14,220 nucleotides of DNA from an uncultured Eubacteriales bacterium (GTDB lineage Bacteria; Bacillota; Clostridia; Lachnospirales; Lachnospiraceae): the NCBI GenBank assembly GCA_900321145.1, contig ONVB01000074.1:1-14220 (forward strand). Direction: 5' to 3'. Below the pieces are notes generated by a model. The model was not told the DNA's origin. It saw only the letters and a list, made by a program, of their open reading frames with translations, and searched no databases. This document shows, piece by piece, positions 1-7,453 of the stretch (its first letter is position 1; the number at the start of each line of letters is the position of its first letter). Made by a program: the position numbers and the translations under genes.

Positions 1-842
1 ATCAGCTCAGCTTGATGATCGTAGGAGCTGATCTCCTTCTTCTTCTTCGAAAGGTCGATAAGCTCGGCTCTTATATCCATCAGCATTTTCGCCATGGACA
101 TGCCCCTGTCTCCCTCCGACTCGGTCTTCACTCGGTAAGCCTTCTCGATTATCTCTTCTATCAGGAGATCCTCGACCACACGCCTCGTAGTCTTATAATT
201 CGTCTCAAAATAAGTTCTTACATGTCCCTCGGTTTTATTGATACCGCGGATTATCTCCCAATGGCTCTCGTTTATGCCAAGGGTACTGATAAAGCTCTGG
301 TACTCGCCCTTCCTCTCAAAGAGCTTTACCGAAAGACTCATATCCCTGCTGCCGAGATCCTTTAAGTACTTCTTCAGAGAAGCAAAGCCAACCCTCTCCT
401 TCCCGTCCGAAAGCGGAAGGTTGACTATATCGTTCGCATTATACTCACGGTAGAATATGCAATAATTAAAGTATTCTACCGATGCTATATCCCTGCCCTC
501 GGTCTCCTCGCCCTTATCGGCCTTCCTCGCACAAAAGCCGGTGGTCATATAGCGGTAGCCCTCATGCTCCCCGGGGTTGTCGAGCTTCCATTCCACAAGC
601 GAATGAATGGTCGTATTGCCGTTTCCCGACCTGAAAAGCTTCTCTATCGGCTGCTTATCGTCCAAGGTACAGTTCGGGATCATATTCTGCATCAAAAGAA
701 GCATGAGCACGCTCTTTCCTCCGCCGTTTGCCAGATCATAGAGCGTGTTCTTGCCATACATATTCATAACGAAATCGTCATAAACCTGTGTCCCGAAATT
801 ATATTTTACATTGTTGACCCTAATACGGTTGATACAGGGCAT
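1..842 (-). CDS. jetC: Wadjet SMC-like ATPase JetC, N-terminal part (cut by window edge)
   Basis: This frame opens with ATG at 842-840 and is still open at base 1, giving 280 residues with no stop. It starts MPCINRIRVNNVKYNFGTQ and carries a P-loop at about residues 38-45, read as ANGGGKSV, followed by a hydrophobic helix (LMLLLMQ). That N-terminal nucleotide-binding head is typical of MukB/JetC-type SMC ATPases. The long coiled coil, signature motif and Walker B would lie off the window. In Wadjet, JetC dimers with JetA (kleisin) and JetB (KITE) extrude DNA loops, and JetD cuts small circular plasmids. The gene begins 1 nt after the jetB stop, with a GAGGTG Shine-Dalgarno stretch inside the end of jetB, so translation is probably coupled. 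The family is assigned mainly from the P-loop plus its JetA/JetB-like neighbours; a generic ATPase label would be the fallback. Confidence 0.85.
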   Translation of the reverse strand, partial: MPCINRIRVNNVKYNFGTQVYDDFVMNMYGKNTLYDLANGGGKSVLMLLLMQNMIPNCTLDDKQPIEKLFRSGNGNTTIHSLVEWKLDNPGEHEGYRYMTTGFCARKADKGEETEGRDIASVEYFNYCIFYREYNANDIVNLPLSDGKERVGFASLKKYLKDLGSRDMSLSVKLFERKGEYQSFISTLGINESHWEIIRGINKTEGHVRTYFETNYKTTRRVVEDLLIEEIIEKAYRVKTESEGDRGMSMAKMLMDIRAELIDLSKKKKEISSYDHQAEL

Positions 843-843
843 A

Positions 844-1563
844 TCACACCTCGTCAGCTAATATATTGTATATCCTGCTCTTTTCATCTTCAAAATAATT
901 CTCCGCAAGACACTTCAATCTGTCCGTCGGATAGAACCTGTCCGCAACTGTCACGAAGAGCCCCTCTGCGGACATAAAGTTCATGACAAGCTTAACATAG
1001 CCTGTTTTCGATGCCCTCGACGCCTTAGTCTTCTCACCCTCACCGACCGTAGAAACCGGAAGCTCATCCCACAGAAGTGCTATAGTCTTGAAGCTCTCCT
1101 CCTCAACCTCACTCATGGTCAGGGTTATAAGCTCTCCCTTCATCGGAGCTAAAGAGGTGTCCACTCTCTCTATCAGCTCCTCAAGCCTTATATGATCCCT
1201 GGTCTGATAAGCCGCCGAATCCGGGTAGAAGAAAAGGATCGAACAGTACATGATAAAGTAACACAAATAAAGCTCCTTATTGAGCCTTAAGCCGAGTATC
1301 CTCTTCAAGTCATCGTTTGTATAGCCAAACACCTTGTTGCCCTCGCCGGCCGTGACGTAAAGAGCCTCGCCATACTCATACAGCTTAAGGTTGAGCTTCT
1401 TCATAAGAAGGCCCGTTATCTCGTACACGGATGAATTCGAGTAATAATCGTTGTACAGGGTTTTAGTCTCCGCATCAGATGAAGAAACGCTTCTCCCCGA
1501 TATCAGCGCCGCATATATGTCAAGGGCCTTGTCTATTGCTTTTTCGATGTTTTTGTCTTCCAT
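844..1563 (-). CDS. jetB: Wadjet KITE-like subunit JetB
   Basis: This 239-residue protein lies between the JetA-like and JetC-like genes, the usual position of JetB, the MukE-like KITE subunit that bridges kleisin and SMC heads. The sequence (MEDKNIEKAIDKALDIYAAL at the start) is soluble, mostly helical and without catalytic motifs, as expected for a winged-helix adaptor. From memory it resembles the DUF6063-type JetB of clostridial Wadjet operons rather than the DUF4194 type; this was not checked. The ATG at 1563 is chosen because earlier in-frame starts add a poor leader. One is an ATG at 1656 that would overlap jetA by 52 nt. The other is a GTG at 1605 that overlaps the jetA stop as TAGTG. 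No Shine-Dalgarno sequence precedes the chosen ATG, so the GTG start remains possible. The stop is followed after 1 nt by the jetC start. Confidence 0.8.
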   Translation of the reverse strand: MEDKNIEKAIDKALDIYAALISGRSVSSSDAETKTLYNDYYSNSSVYEITGLLMKKLNLKLYEYGEALYVTAGEGNKVFGYTNDDLKRILGLRLNKELYLCYFIMYCSILFFYPDSAAYQTRDHIRLEELIERVDTSLAPMKGELITLTMSEVEEESFKTIALLWDELPVSTVGEGEKTKASRASKTGYVKLVMNFMSAEGLFVTVADRFYPTDRLKCLAENYFEDEKSRIYNILADEV

Positions 1564-1572
1564 AGTATAAAT

Positions 1573-1601
1573 AGTATAAACTGTAAATCCGATGCAGTAA
1601 A
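1573..1601 (-). promoter_or_regulatory. Possible internal promoter ahead of jetB
   Basis: On the minus strand, TTTACT (1601-1596) is separated by 17 nt from TATACT (1578-1573). The -35 box begins four bases past the jetA stop codon. The -10 box belongs to a 9-bp tandem repeat (TTATACTAT twice, 1579-1562) that runs into the jetB ATG. Initiation about seven bases downstream would leave almost no leader. The match is fair, but AT-rich junctions yield such pairs by chance. Confidence 0.3.
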
Positions 1602-1604
1602 GCA

Positions 1605-3134
1605 CTACTTTCTCACAAACCTCATGTTCGTGACGGTAAAGCTCTCTTCCCCACATTTGATAGCAACGTCCTCTTCACCGTACTCTATCGAAAAGGCTGT
1701 GTCGGCGTATGCCTTCTTGTCTTCCTCGCTCATGTAGGTCATCACCAGGCCGTCGAGGAAGGTGTCTTGCTTCTTAGCTATCTCGCGCATATCATAGTTG
1801 TCTCTTGCCGCAAGGTGTACGAGGTATGCGTAGTAGTCACGGTTTTTGTATATATCCATGCCGAACTTTATCTCGTAGATGGCATTTAACTCCTTCAGGT
1901 TCAGGCTGCCCCACTTCTTGATCTGGTCGAGGAGTTCTTTAAACATCCTTGCGAAGTTTCTTCCCGTCTGCTCCTCGAGGAGCTCATCCTCATACTTGAA
2001 GTTATGGTCGAGGTTCTTCTTCTCCACCTTTTCTTTGACCTCGGTGTCGCCCTTTACAGGCTTGAGCATGTTTTCTACAAGGGAAGCGTTGAAGGTTTTT
2101 TCCCTCTTCGGCGCGAAGAAAGGAGTGACCAGTGAGGTGAGAAGCTCAGGCCTGTCAGCCTTTACGATCTTCTCGAGCATGTGTCCGTAGTCAAAGACCG
2201 GTCTCAGCTTCTTGAGCTTGGCACGCGCTATCAGCCTGTCCGAGAGGCTTTTTAACTCCATGGTTTCTTCCATGAGTCTGCTGTGATTATATATAGTCTT
2301 CTTTAACTCGTCGGACAGGGTCAGTATCTGCCTGCCCAGCCTGTCTGACTTTTCTCCTTCTCCCGACGACAGCTTTAAGACAGCCTTCTCGACTAAGGCT
2401 TTGTTCTTTGCGAAGGACTTCGCCTCCTCCTCGAACCATTTTGCGCAGGTGTTCATATATTCCTCGTAGGCTGCCGCTCCTCCGAACACATCCTGTTCGA
2501 GAAGCTTTATGACCTGCTCCTTCTTCCTTGATATGTCCGTCACCTCGGCATTGATGCGCATTACCACATCGACGCCGCCCGCGAAGTTATCCGCTTTTAT
2601 CATCTTCTCCAAGAGGAGTGCGGATACGCTGATTCGACTCTCATCCTTTGCTTCCTTGGTATCAAGATAGAATTCTATGGCCTCGGAGGTTATGGAGTAG
2701 ACTACCCTGCCCTCCGATATCCGACTGTCCAAAAGTCTGACTCTCGCTATCTTCTTCTCCTTGGCTTCGGGGTCATAGAAGGAGTAGTTAAATGCCTTTC
2801 CCTCGTTCCTCAGCTTATCGAAAATGTACATGATAAGCTCATCTATCTCTTTCCTGTCACCGTCCGTGTCAAAATCTCTCTTCAAAAGCTCCCTCAGGAA
2901 GCGGGCATACTCCTCGAAGCCCACTTCCCTCTCGTTGAAGCTGTTTTCGTTTATGAAATATCTCATGGACGCAAGGGTGATATATCCCATATCCAGATTG
3001 GCATACTTACCGTCCTTATACTGGGCGAAAGACATTTCCGACAACACAAAGAAAGGATAATACTTTGTGAGATTTCTTATCCTTGCTTTGTGCTCGCTTA
3101 TTATGTCATTTATCATCACCGGATTTAATGCCAT
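1605..3134 (-). CDS. jetA: Wadjet kleisin-like subunit JetA
   Basis: This 509-residue protein is the first gene of the Wadjet-like set. It opens MALNPVMINDIISEHKARIR and is a soluble helical protein. The N-terminal third is winged-helix-like (about 1-180). A charged heptad-like middle section follows (about 190-310, rich in E, K and L). A C-terminal helical domain after about residue 385 ends in a short beta stretch (FTVTNMRFVRK). That layout fits JetA/MksF/MukF kleisins, which close the ring between SMC heads and bind JetB. I recall the family as DUF5716-like JetA, associated with type III Wadjet; this was not searched. The gene starts 27 nt after the purL stop with no terminator between them, and the upstream ribosome site is weak (AAGAG). 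A second in-frame Met at residue 7 is an alternative start. Confidence 0.85.
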   Translation of the reverse strand: MALNPVMINDIISEHKARIRNLTKYYPFFVLSEMSFAQYKDGKYANLDMGYITLASMRYFINENSFNEREVGFEEYARFLRELLKRDFDTDGDRKEIDELIMYIFDKLRNEGKAFNYSFYDPEAKEKKIARVRLLDSRISEGRVVYSITSEAIEFYLDTKEAKDESRISVSALLLEKMIKADNFAGGVDVVMRINAEVTDISRKKEQVIKLLEQDVFGGAAAYEEYMNTCAKWFEEEAKSFAKNKALVEKAVLKLSSGEGEKSDRLGRQILTLSDELKKTIYNHSRLMEETMELKSLSDRLIARAKLKKLRPVFDYGHMLEKIVKADRPELLTSLVTPFFAPKREKTFNASLVENMLKPVKGDTEVKEKVEKKNLDHNFKYEDELLEEQTGRNFARMFKELLDQIKKWGSLNLKELNAIYEIKFGMDIYKNRDYYAYLVHLAARDNYDMREIAKKQDTFLDGLVMTYMSEEDKKAYADTAFSIEYGEEDVAIKCGEESFTVTNMRFVRK

Positions 3135-3161
3135 GACTTTTTGAGCTCTTTATTCTTTCTT

Positions 3162-6100
3162 TTACTTGAAGTAAGCAACACCGGATTCGAATATCTTCTG
3201 ATCCTGGTCTCCGGTTATGTTTATTGCGACCGCCTTGCCTATTCTCTCCGAGTGAGCCATCTTTCCGAGTACTCTTCCGTCCGGGCTTACTATACCCTCT
3301 ATCGCATAGTAGGAACCGTTCACATTGTAGTCCTCATCCATGGTCGGATTACCGTCCGCATCCACATACTGGGTTGCGACAAGACCTTCAGCGAAGAGTC
3401 TCTCGATCCACTCGTTGCTTGCAACAAATCTGCCCTCGCCGTGTGAGATAGGTACAGTATATACCTTGCCCGTCTCTGCCAATGAAAGCCACGGGCTCTT
3501 GTCGGTAACGACCTTGGTGTATACCATCTTGGACTGGTGTCTGCCGATGCAGTTGAAGGTAAGTGTCGGTGAGTCGCTCTTTAGCGGTGTTATCTCGCCG
3601 TACGGAAGAAGTCCGAGCTTGATGAGAGCCTGGAAGCCGTTGCATATACCGAGCGCAAGTCCGTCCCTCTCCTTTATAAGCTTCATAACTTCCTCTGCTA
3701 TCTTCTCATTTCTGAAGGCTGTGGCTATGAACTTGCCCGACCCTTCAGGCTCGTCACCGGCCGAGAAGCCGCCCGGGAACATGATCATCTGGCTTGTGCT
3801 TATAGCCTTGACAAATGCATCGACCGAATCTCTAATATCCTGAGCGCTTTGGTTCTTGAATACTATAACCTCGGTATCCGCGCCTGCACGCTCAAAGGCC
3901 TTAGCCGAATCATACTCACAGTTTGTGCCCGGGAATACCGGGATAAATACCTTCGGTCTCGCAACCTTATTCTTCGCTGTATATACATTTCCGCTCTTTG
4001 TGACAGGTGAGTTGACTAACCCGTTAGTCACATAAAGAGTATCTGAGATCTTAGCCTCTGTCTCAACTCCCGAGCTTGTCGGGAATACCTTCTCGAGCTT
4101 GGTAGTCCATGCGCTCAAAGCCTCATCCATGCTTATCATGGTTCCTCCGCATGAGAATACCGGCTCCTCTGTCACCTTGGCGATAACCTTTACCGGTATG
4201 CCGAGTCTCTCGACGTCAGCCTCCGCAACCTCAAGGATGATCGAGCCGTAGTCCTTTGCCACAAGCTCTTCATCCGTCACATCGCAGGTGATCATAACAC
4301 CGAGTTTGTTACCGAAGGCCATCTTCGATACAGCCTCTATGATACCGCCGAAGCCCACTGCGTAAGAGCTCTTCACAAGTCCCGCCTCGATCGCACGGTT
4401 AAGCTTTCCGTACTTGTCAAGCGCATCATCGTAGTCGGGCATATCATACTCATCTCTTGCCACATCGAGCTTGACGAGTACATTTCCTGCCTCCTTGAGC
4501 TCTGTGGTAACCACATTTCCGTACCTTGATACATCTACGGCAAATGATACGAGTGTAGGCGGAACATCTATATCATTGAAACTTCCGCTCATGGAGTCCT
4601 TACCGCCTATCGACGGAAGCGAAAGCTTCATCTGGGCATCGTAAGCGCCGAGAAGAGCCGCTAAAGGCTTGCCCCAACGATAGGGCTCCTCGCGGAGTCT
4701 CTCGAAGTACTCCTGGAAGGTAAGTCTGATCTTCGTCACATCGCCGCCCGATGCCGCTATCTTGGCAACTGAGGTAAGCACTGCGTAAACCGCGCCGTGG
4801 TAGGGGCTCCAGCTTGAAAGATAAGGATCGAAGCCGTAGCTCATCATGGTCACGGTATCGGTCTTGCCCTTGAGCACAGGAAGCTTGGCGATCATGGTCT
4901 GTGTAGGCGAAAGCTGATACTTCCCGCCGTAAGGCATGGTCACGGATGCCGCTCCTATCGAGGAGTCGAACATCTCCACAAGGCCCTTCTGACTGCAGAC
5001 ATTCAAGTCTGACAAGGTATCGAGCCAAAGCTTCTTTACATTGGCACCCTTTGCCTTTTTCTTTGCCTCCTCGAAGTAATCCTTCTCGGGATCGGGAAGC
5101 TCTACCTTGACATCGGTCTCCTGATGAGCGCCGTTTGTATCAAGAAAGGCTCTGCTTAAGTTGACTATCTCCTTGCCTCTCCAGGTAAGGATGAGTCTCG
5201 GCTCCTCGGTAACCGTAGCAACGGCAACCGCTTCAAGGTTCTCCTCTGCCGCATACTTCATCATCTGATCCGCGTCCTTCGGATCTACGACTACGGCCAT
5301 ACGCTCCTGTGACTCGGATATGGCAAGCTCGGTACCGTCAAGGCCGGCATACTTCTTCGGAACCAAGTCAAGGTTGACCTTAAGGCCGTCGGCGAGCTCA
5401 CCTATGGCAACGGACACACCGCCCGCACCGAAGTCGTTACATTTCTTTATAAGGGCTGCAACCTCCTCGCGTCTGAACAACCTCTGAAGCTTTCTTTCAG
5501 TAGGCGGATTACCCTTCTGAACCTCTGCACCGCAGGTCTCTATGGAGCTTACGTCATGAGCCTTCGATGAGCCTGTCGCACCGCCGCAGCCGTCTCTTCC
5601 GGTACGGCCGCCCATAAGGATTATCACATCGCCCGGATCGGAGTTGAGTCTCTTTACCGCACGTCTCGGAGCAGCACCCATTACGGCACCGATCTCCATA
5701 CGCTTTGCCACATAATCGGGATGATATACTTCATTTACATGACCTGTCGCAAGTCCGATCTGGTTACCGTAGGAGCTGTAGCCCGCTGCAGCAACCTTGA
5801 CTATCTTTCTCTGCGGGAGCTTGCCCTTCATGGTATCCTTCAAAGATACGGTGGGGTCTGCGGCACCCGTCACTCTCATAGCCTGATATACATAGCTTCT
5901 GCCCGAAAGCGGATCTCTTATGGCACCGCCTAAGCAGGTTGCGGCACCACCGAAGGGCTCTATCTCTGTCGGGTGGTTATGAGTCTCGTTCTTGAAGCTT
6001 ATAAGCCACTCCTCGATCTCCTTCCTGCCGTCCTCATAGGTCATCTCGACCGGATATACTATGGAGCATGCATTTATCTCATCAGACTCCTCCTGGTCCT

Positions 6101-6974
6101 CGAGCTTTCCTGCCTTTTTAAGCTCCTTCATAGCCATAAGCGCTATATCCATAAGGCAGACAAACTTGTCATCCCTGCCCTTGTAGAGCTCTGCGGCACC
6201 CGCCTTATATCTGTCGAATGTGTTAGACAGAAGATCGTGATATCTGCCCTCATCAAAGCTCACATTCTTTAATTCCGTTGAAAATGTGGTATGTCTGCAA
6301 TGATCCGACCAGTAGGTGTCAAGCACCCTGATCTCGGTCATGGACGGATCCCTGTTCTCCTCATTTTTGAAATAATTCTGTATATGAAGAAAATCCTTAA
6401 ATGTCATGGCAAGAGAAAGTGAGTCGTAAAGCTCTTTGAGCGGCTGCTCTGCCATATCCTTGAAGCCTTCGAAGATCTTCACGTCCGCAGGCTCGTCATA
6501 GACTACATTTAAGGTATCCGGCTTGGAATCGTCTGTGATCCTTGAATCAACCGGGTTTACTACATATTCCTCTATGCTCTTTAGGTCATCCTCGGTGATT
6601 TCGCCCTTGATGACGTAAGTCGTGGCAGATCGGATGACCGGCTCCTCGTCCTCTGCAAGAAGCTTGACACACTGCTCCGCGGAATCCGCTCTCTGATCGA
6701 ACTGTCCCGGAAGGAACTCCATGGAAAATGTCTTCTCGTTATCCGCTATGGGAAATGTCTCCTCATAAAGGTCGTCTACCGGCGGCTCCGAAAATACAGT
6801 GACAAGAGCCTTCTTATAGGTCTCGTCCGACACTCCCTCCACATCATATCTGATGAGAACTCTCACCCCTTCAACCCTGATGCCGAGATAATCCTTAAAC
6901 TGGCTTTTAAGCTCCTTTGCCTTTACCGCATAATCGGGTTTCTTCTCTGCGTAGACTCTTCTTACTCCGCTCAT
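3162..6974 (-). CDS. purL: Phosphoribosylformylglycinamidine synthase, single-chain PurL with glutaminase domain
   Basis: PurL catalyses the fourth step of de novo purine synthesis: FGAR + glutamine + ATP gives FGAM + glutamate + ADP. At 1270 residues this is the long one-chain form, in which PurS-, PurL- and PurQ-like parts are fused. The N-terminal PurS-like section (about 1-200) precedes SDHCRHTTF at about 223-231. The first synthetase half has NETHNHPTEIEPFGGA at about 329-344 and GGRTGRDGCGGATGSS near 450. The second half includes SIGGKDSMSGSF near 787. The C-terminal class I glutaminase has FPGTNCEYDSA, FPGGFSAGDE, nucleophile Cys1111 in GICNGFQ, and His1178/Glu1180 in HGEGRF. The start at 6974 is set by GGAGG at 6986-6982, 7 nt upstream. 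The frame extends 26 codons further with no such support. Lone purL without other pur genes alongside is common; the next gene downstream is jetA. Confidence 0.97.
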   Translation of the reverse strand: MSGVRRVYAEKKPDYAVKAKELKSQFKDYLGIRVEGVRVLIRYDVEGVSDETYKKALVTVFSEPPVDDLYEETFPIADNEKTFSMEFLPGQFDQRADSAEQCVKLLAEDEEPVIRSATTYVIKGEITEDDLKSIEEYVVNPVDSRITDDSKPDTLNVVYDEPADVKIFEGFKDMAEQPLKELYDSLSLAMTFKDFLHIQNYFKNEENRDPSMTEIRVLDTYWSDHCRHTTFSTELKNVSFDEGRYHDLLSNTFDRYKAGAAELYKGRDDKFVCLMDIALMAMKELKKAGKLEDQEESDEINACSIVYPVEMTYEDGRKEIEEWLISFKNETHNHPTEIEPFGGAATCLGGAIRDPLSGRSYVYQAMRVTGAADPTVSLKDTMKGKLPQRKIVKVAAAGYSSYGNQIGLATGHVNEVYHPDYVAKRMEIGAVMGAAPRRAVKRLNSDPGDVIILMGGRTGRDGCGGATGSSKAHDVSSIETCGAEVQKGNPPTERKLQRLFRREEVAALIKKCNDFGAGGVSVAIGELADGLKVNLDLVPKKYAGLDGTELAISESQERMAVVVDPKDADQMMKYAAEENLEAVAVATVTEEPRLILTWRGKEIVNLSRAFLDTNGAHQETDVKVELPDPEKDYFEEAKKKAKGANVKKLWLDTLSDLNVCSQKGLVEMFDSSIGAASVTMPYGGKYQLSPTQTMIAKLPVLKGKTDTVTMMSYGFDPYLSSWSPYHGAVYAVLTSVAKIAASGGDVTKIRLTFQEYFERLREEPYRWGKPLAALLGAYDAQMKLSLPSIGGKDSMSGSFNDIDVPPTLVSFAVDVSRYGNVVTTELKEAGNVLVKLDVARDEYDMPDYDDALDKYGKLNRAIEAGLVKSSYAVGFGGIIEAVSKMAFGNKLGVMITCDVTDEELVAKDYGSIILEVAEADVERLGIPVKVIAKVTEEPVFSCGGTMISMDEALSAWTTKLEKVFPTSSGVETEAKISDTLYVTNGLVNSPVTKSGNVYTAKNKVARPKVFIPVFPGTNCEYDSAKAFERAGADTEVIVFKNQSAQDIRDSVDAFVKAISTSQMIMFPGGFSAGDEPEGSGKFIATAFRNEKIAEEVMKLIKERDGLALGICNGFQALIKLGLLPYGEITPLKSDSPTLTFNCIGRHQSKMVYTKVVTDKSPWLSLAETGKVYTVPISHGEGRFVASNEWIERLFAEGLVATQYVDADGNPTMDEDYNVNGSYYAIEGIVSPDGRVLGKMAHSERIGKAVAINITGDQDQKIFESGVAYFK

Positions 6975-6981
6975 TACATGT

Positions 6982-6986
6982 CCTCC
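6982..6986 (-). promoter_or_regulatory. Ribosome binding site that fixes the purL start
   Basis: GGAGG on the minus strand lies 7 nt before the ATG at 6974. It chooses this codon over the in-frame ATG at 7052, which sits inside the inverted repeat and next to a putative promoter, where a start is implausible. Confidence 0.85.
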
Positions 6987-7023
6987 ATAATAATATTCGA
7001 TAAGGCAGGCTTGACCCTGCTCA

Positions 7024-7052
7024 TATAAACTCGTATAGGCACCCTGTCTCAA
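7024..7052 (-). promoter_or_regulatory. purL: Candidate purL promoter
   Basis: On the minus strand, TTGAGA (7052-7047) is followed after exactly 17 nt by TTTATA (7029-7024). The -35 box is near consensus and the -10 box is weak. Initiation near 7017 would give a leader of about 45 nt, within which GCAGG/CCTGC (7005-7009 and 7016-7020) could form a small hairpin. The promoter overlaps the large inverted repeat at 7032-7065. Confidence 0.4.
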
Positions 7053-7065
7053 GAGTGCCTATACG
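7032..7065 (-). repeat. Perfect 11-bp inverted repeat between the CheY-like gene and purL
   Basis: Arms CGTATAGGCAC (7032-7042) and GTGCCTATACG (7055-7065) are perfectly complementary around a 12-nt centre. It begins 13 nt past the stop of the CheY-like gene and could form a terminator-like hairpin. However, the bases after the stem on the minus strand are AGTTTATATG, not a clear T-tract. The centre holds the -35 box of the candidate purL promoter and one arm fills its spacer, so an operator for a dimeric repressor is an equal possibility. No purine riboswitch signature is visible here. Confidence 0.6.
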
Positions 7066-7078
7066 GAATAACTCTATT

Positions 7079-7453
7079 CTACTCCCCTTCTTCATTGAGG
7101 GCTTTTTCGATAGCATTTTTTATCGCCGTTACATCAAAGGGTTTTAGTATAAACTCCGAAGCACCGGCCTTTATCGCATCCAGCATGATATGCTTCTGTC
7201 CTGCGGCGGAAACCATGATAACCTTGCAGTCGGGATACTTCTTCTTCAAGAGAAGCAGCGCCTCAACTCCGTTTAAGACAGGCATCGTGATATCCATGGT
7301 CACTATATCCGGATTGCACTCCCCATACATCTGAAATGCTTCCTCACCGTTCTTTGCTTCACCGCAAACCTCGTAGCCAAGCTCCTGAAGAACACCCTTT
7401 AATATCCTTCTTGATGTCCTCGAATCATCAACCACCATTACCCTCGTTGCCAT
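7079..7453 (-). CDS. Stand-alone CheY-like response regulator receiver
   Basis: This 124-residue protein is a single receiver domain with no output domain. The acidic pair Asp9/Asp10 (VVDDS) binds Mg2+. Asp54 (TMDITMP) is the phosphoacceptor, Ser82 (MVSAAG) the switch Thr/Ser, and Lys104 (LKPF) the conserved lysine, so it should be phosphorylated normally. It begins MATRVMVVDDSRTSRR. The start is supported by GGAGGT 8 nt upstream, inside the end of the preceding gene. Its ATG shares one base with the stop of that gene (TAATG), which implies translational coupling and a working pair. The CheC/CheX-like partner would remove the phosphate from such a receiver. No histidine kinase or che cluster is present nearby, so the phosphodonor is unknown. 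It is CheY-like, but a role at the flagellar motor is not shown. Confidence 0.9.
   Translation of the reverse strand: MATRVMVVDDSRTSRRILKGVLQELGYEVCGEAKNGEEAFQMYGECNPDIVTMDITMPVLNGVEALLLLKKKYPDCKVIMVSAAGQKHIMLDAIKAGASEFILKPFDVTAIKNAIEKALNEEGE

Noticed and set aside
564..977. Open frame of 137 codons on the plus strand
   Set aside because: It lies opposite jetC and the end of jetB, has no ribosome site and no family resemblance, and reads as the complement of real coding sequence.
1564..1656. Upstream ATG for jetB that would overlap jetA by 52 nt
   Set aside because: The extra 31 residues are composed of jetA coding sequence in another frame plus AT-rich spacer. The MEDKN start better fits a compact KITE protein, though the GTG at 1605 is not excluded.
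4600..5028. Open frame of 142 codons on the minus strand inside purL
   Set aside because: It is another frame of purL on the same strand, with an Arg/Ser/Leu-rich low-quality composition. The purL frame is unbroken here and carries conserved motifs.
6975..7078. Guanine or PRPP/ppGpp riboswitch ahead of purL
   Set aside because: The 104-bp gap contains an inverted repeat and a small hairpin but none of the conserved purine riboswitch core elements.
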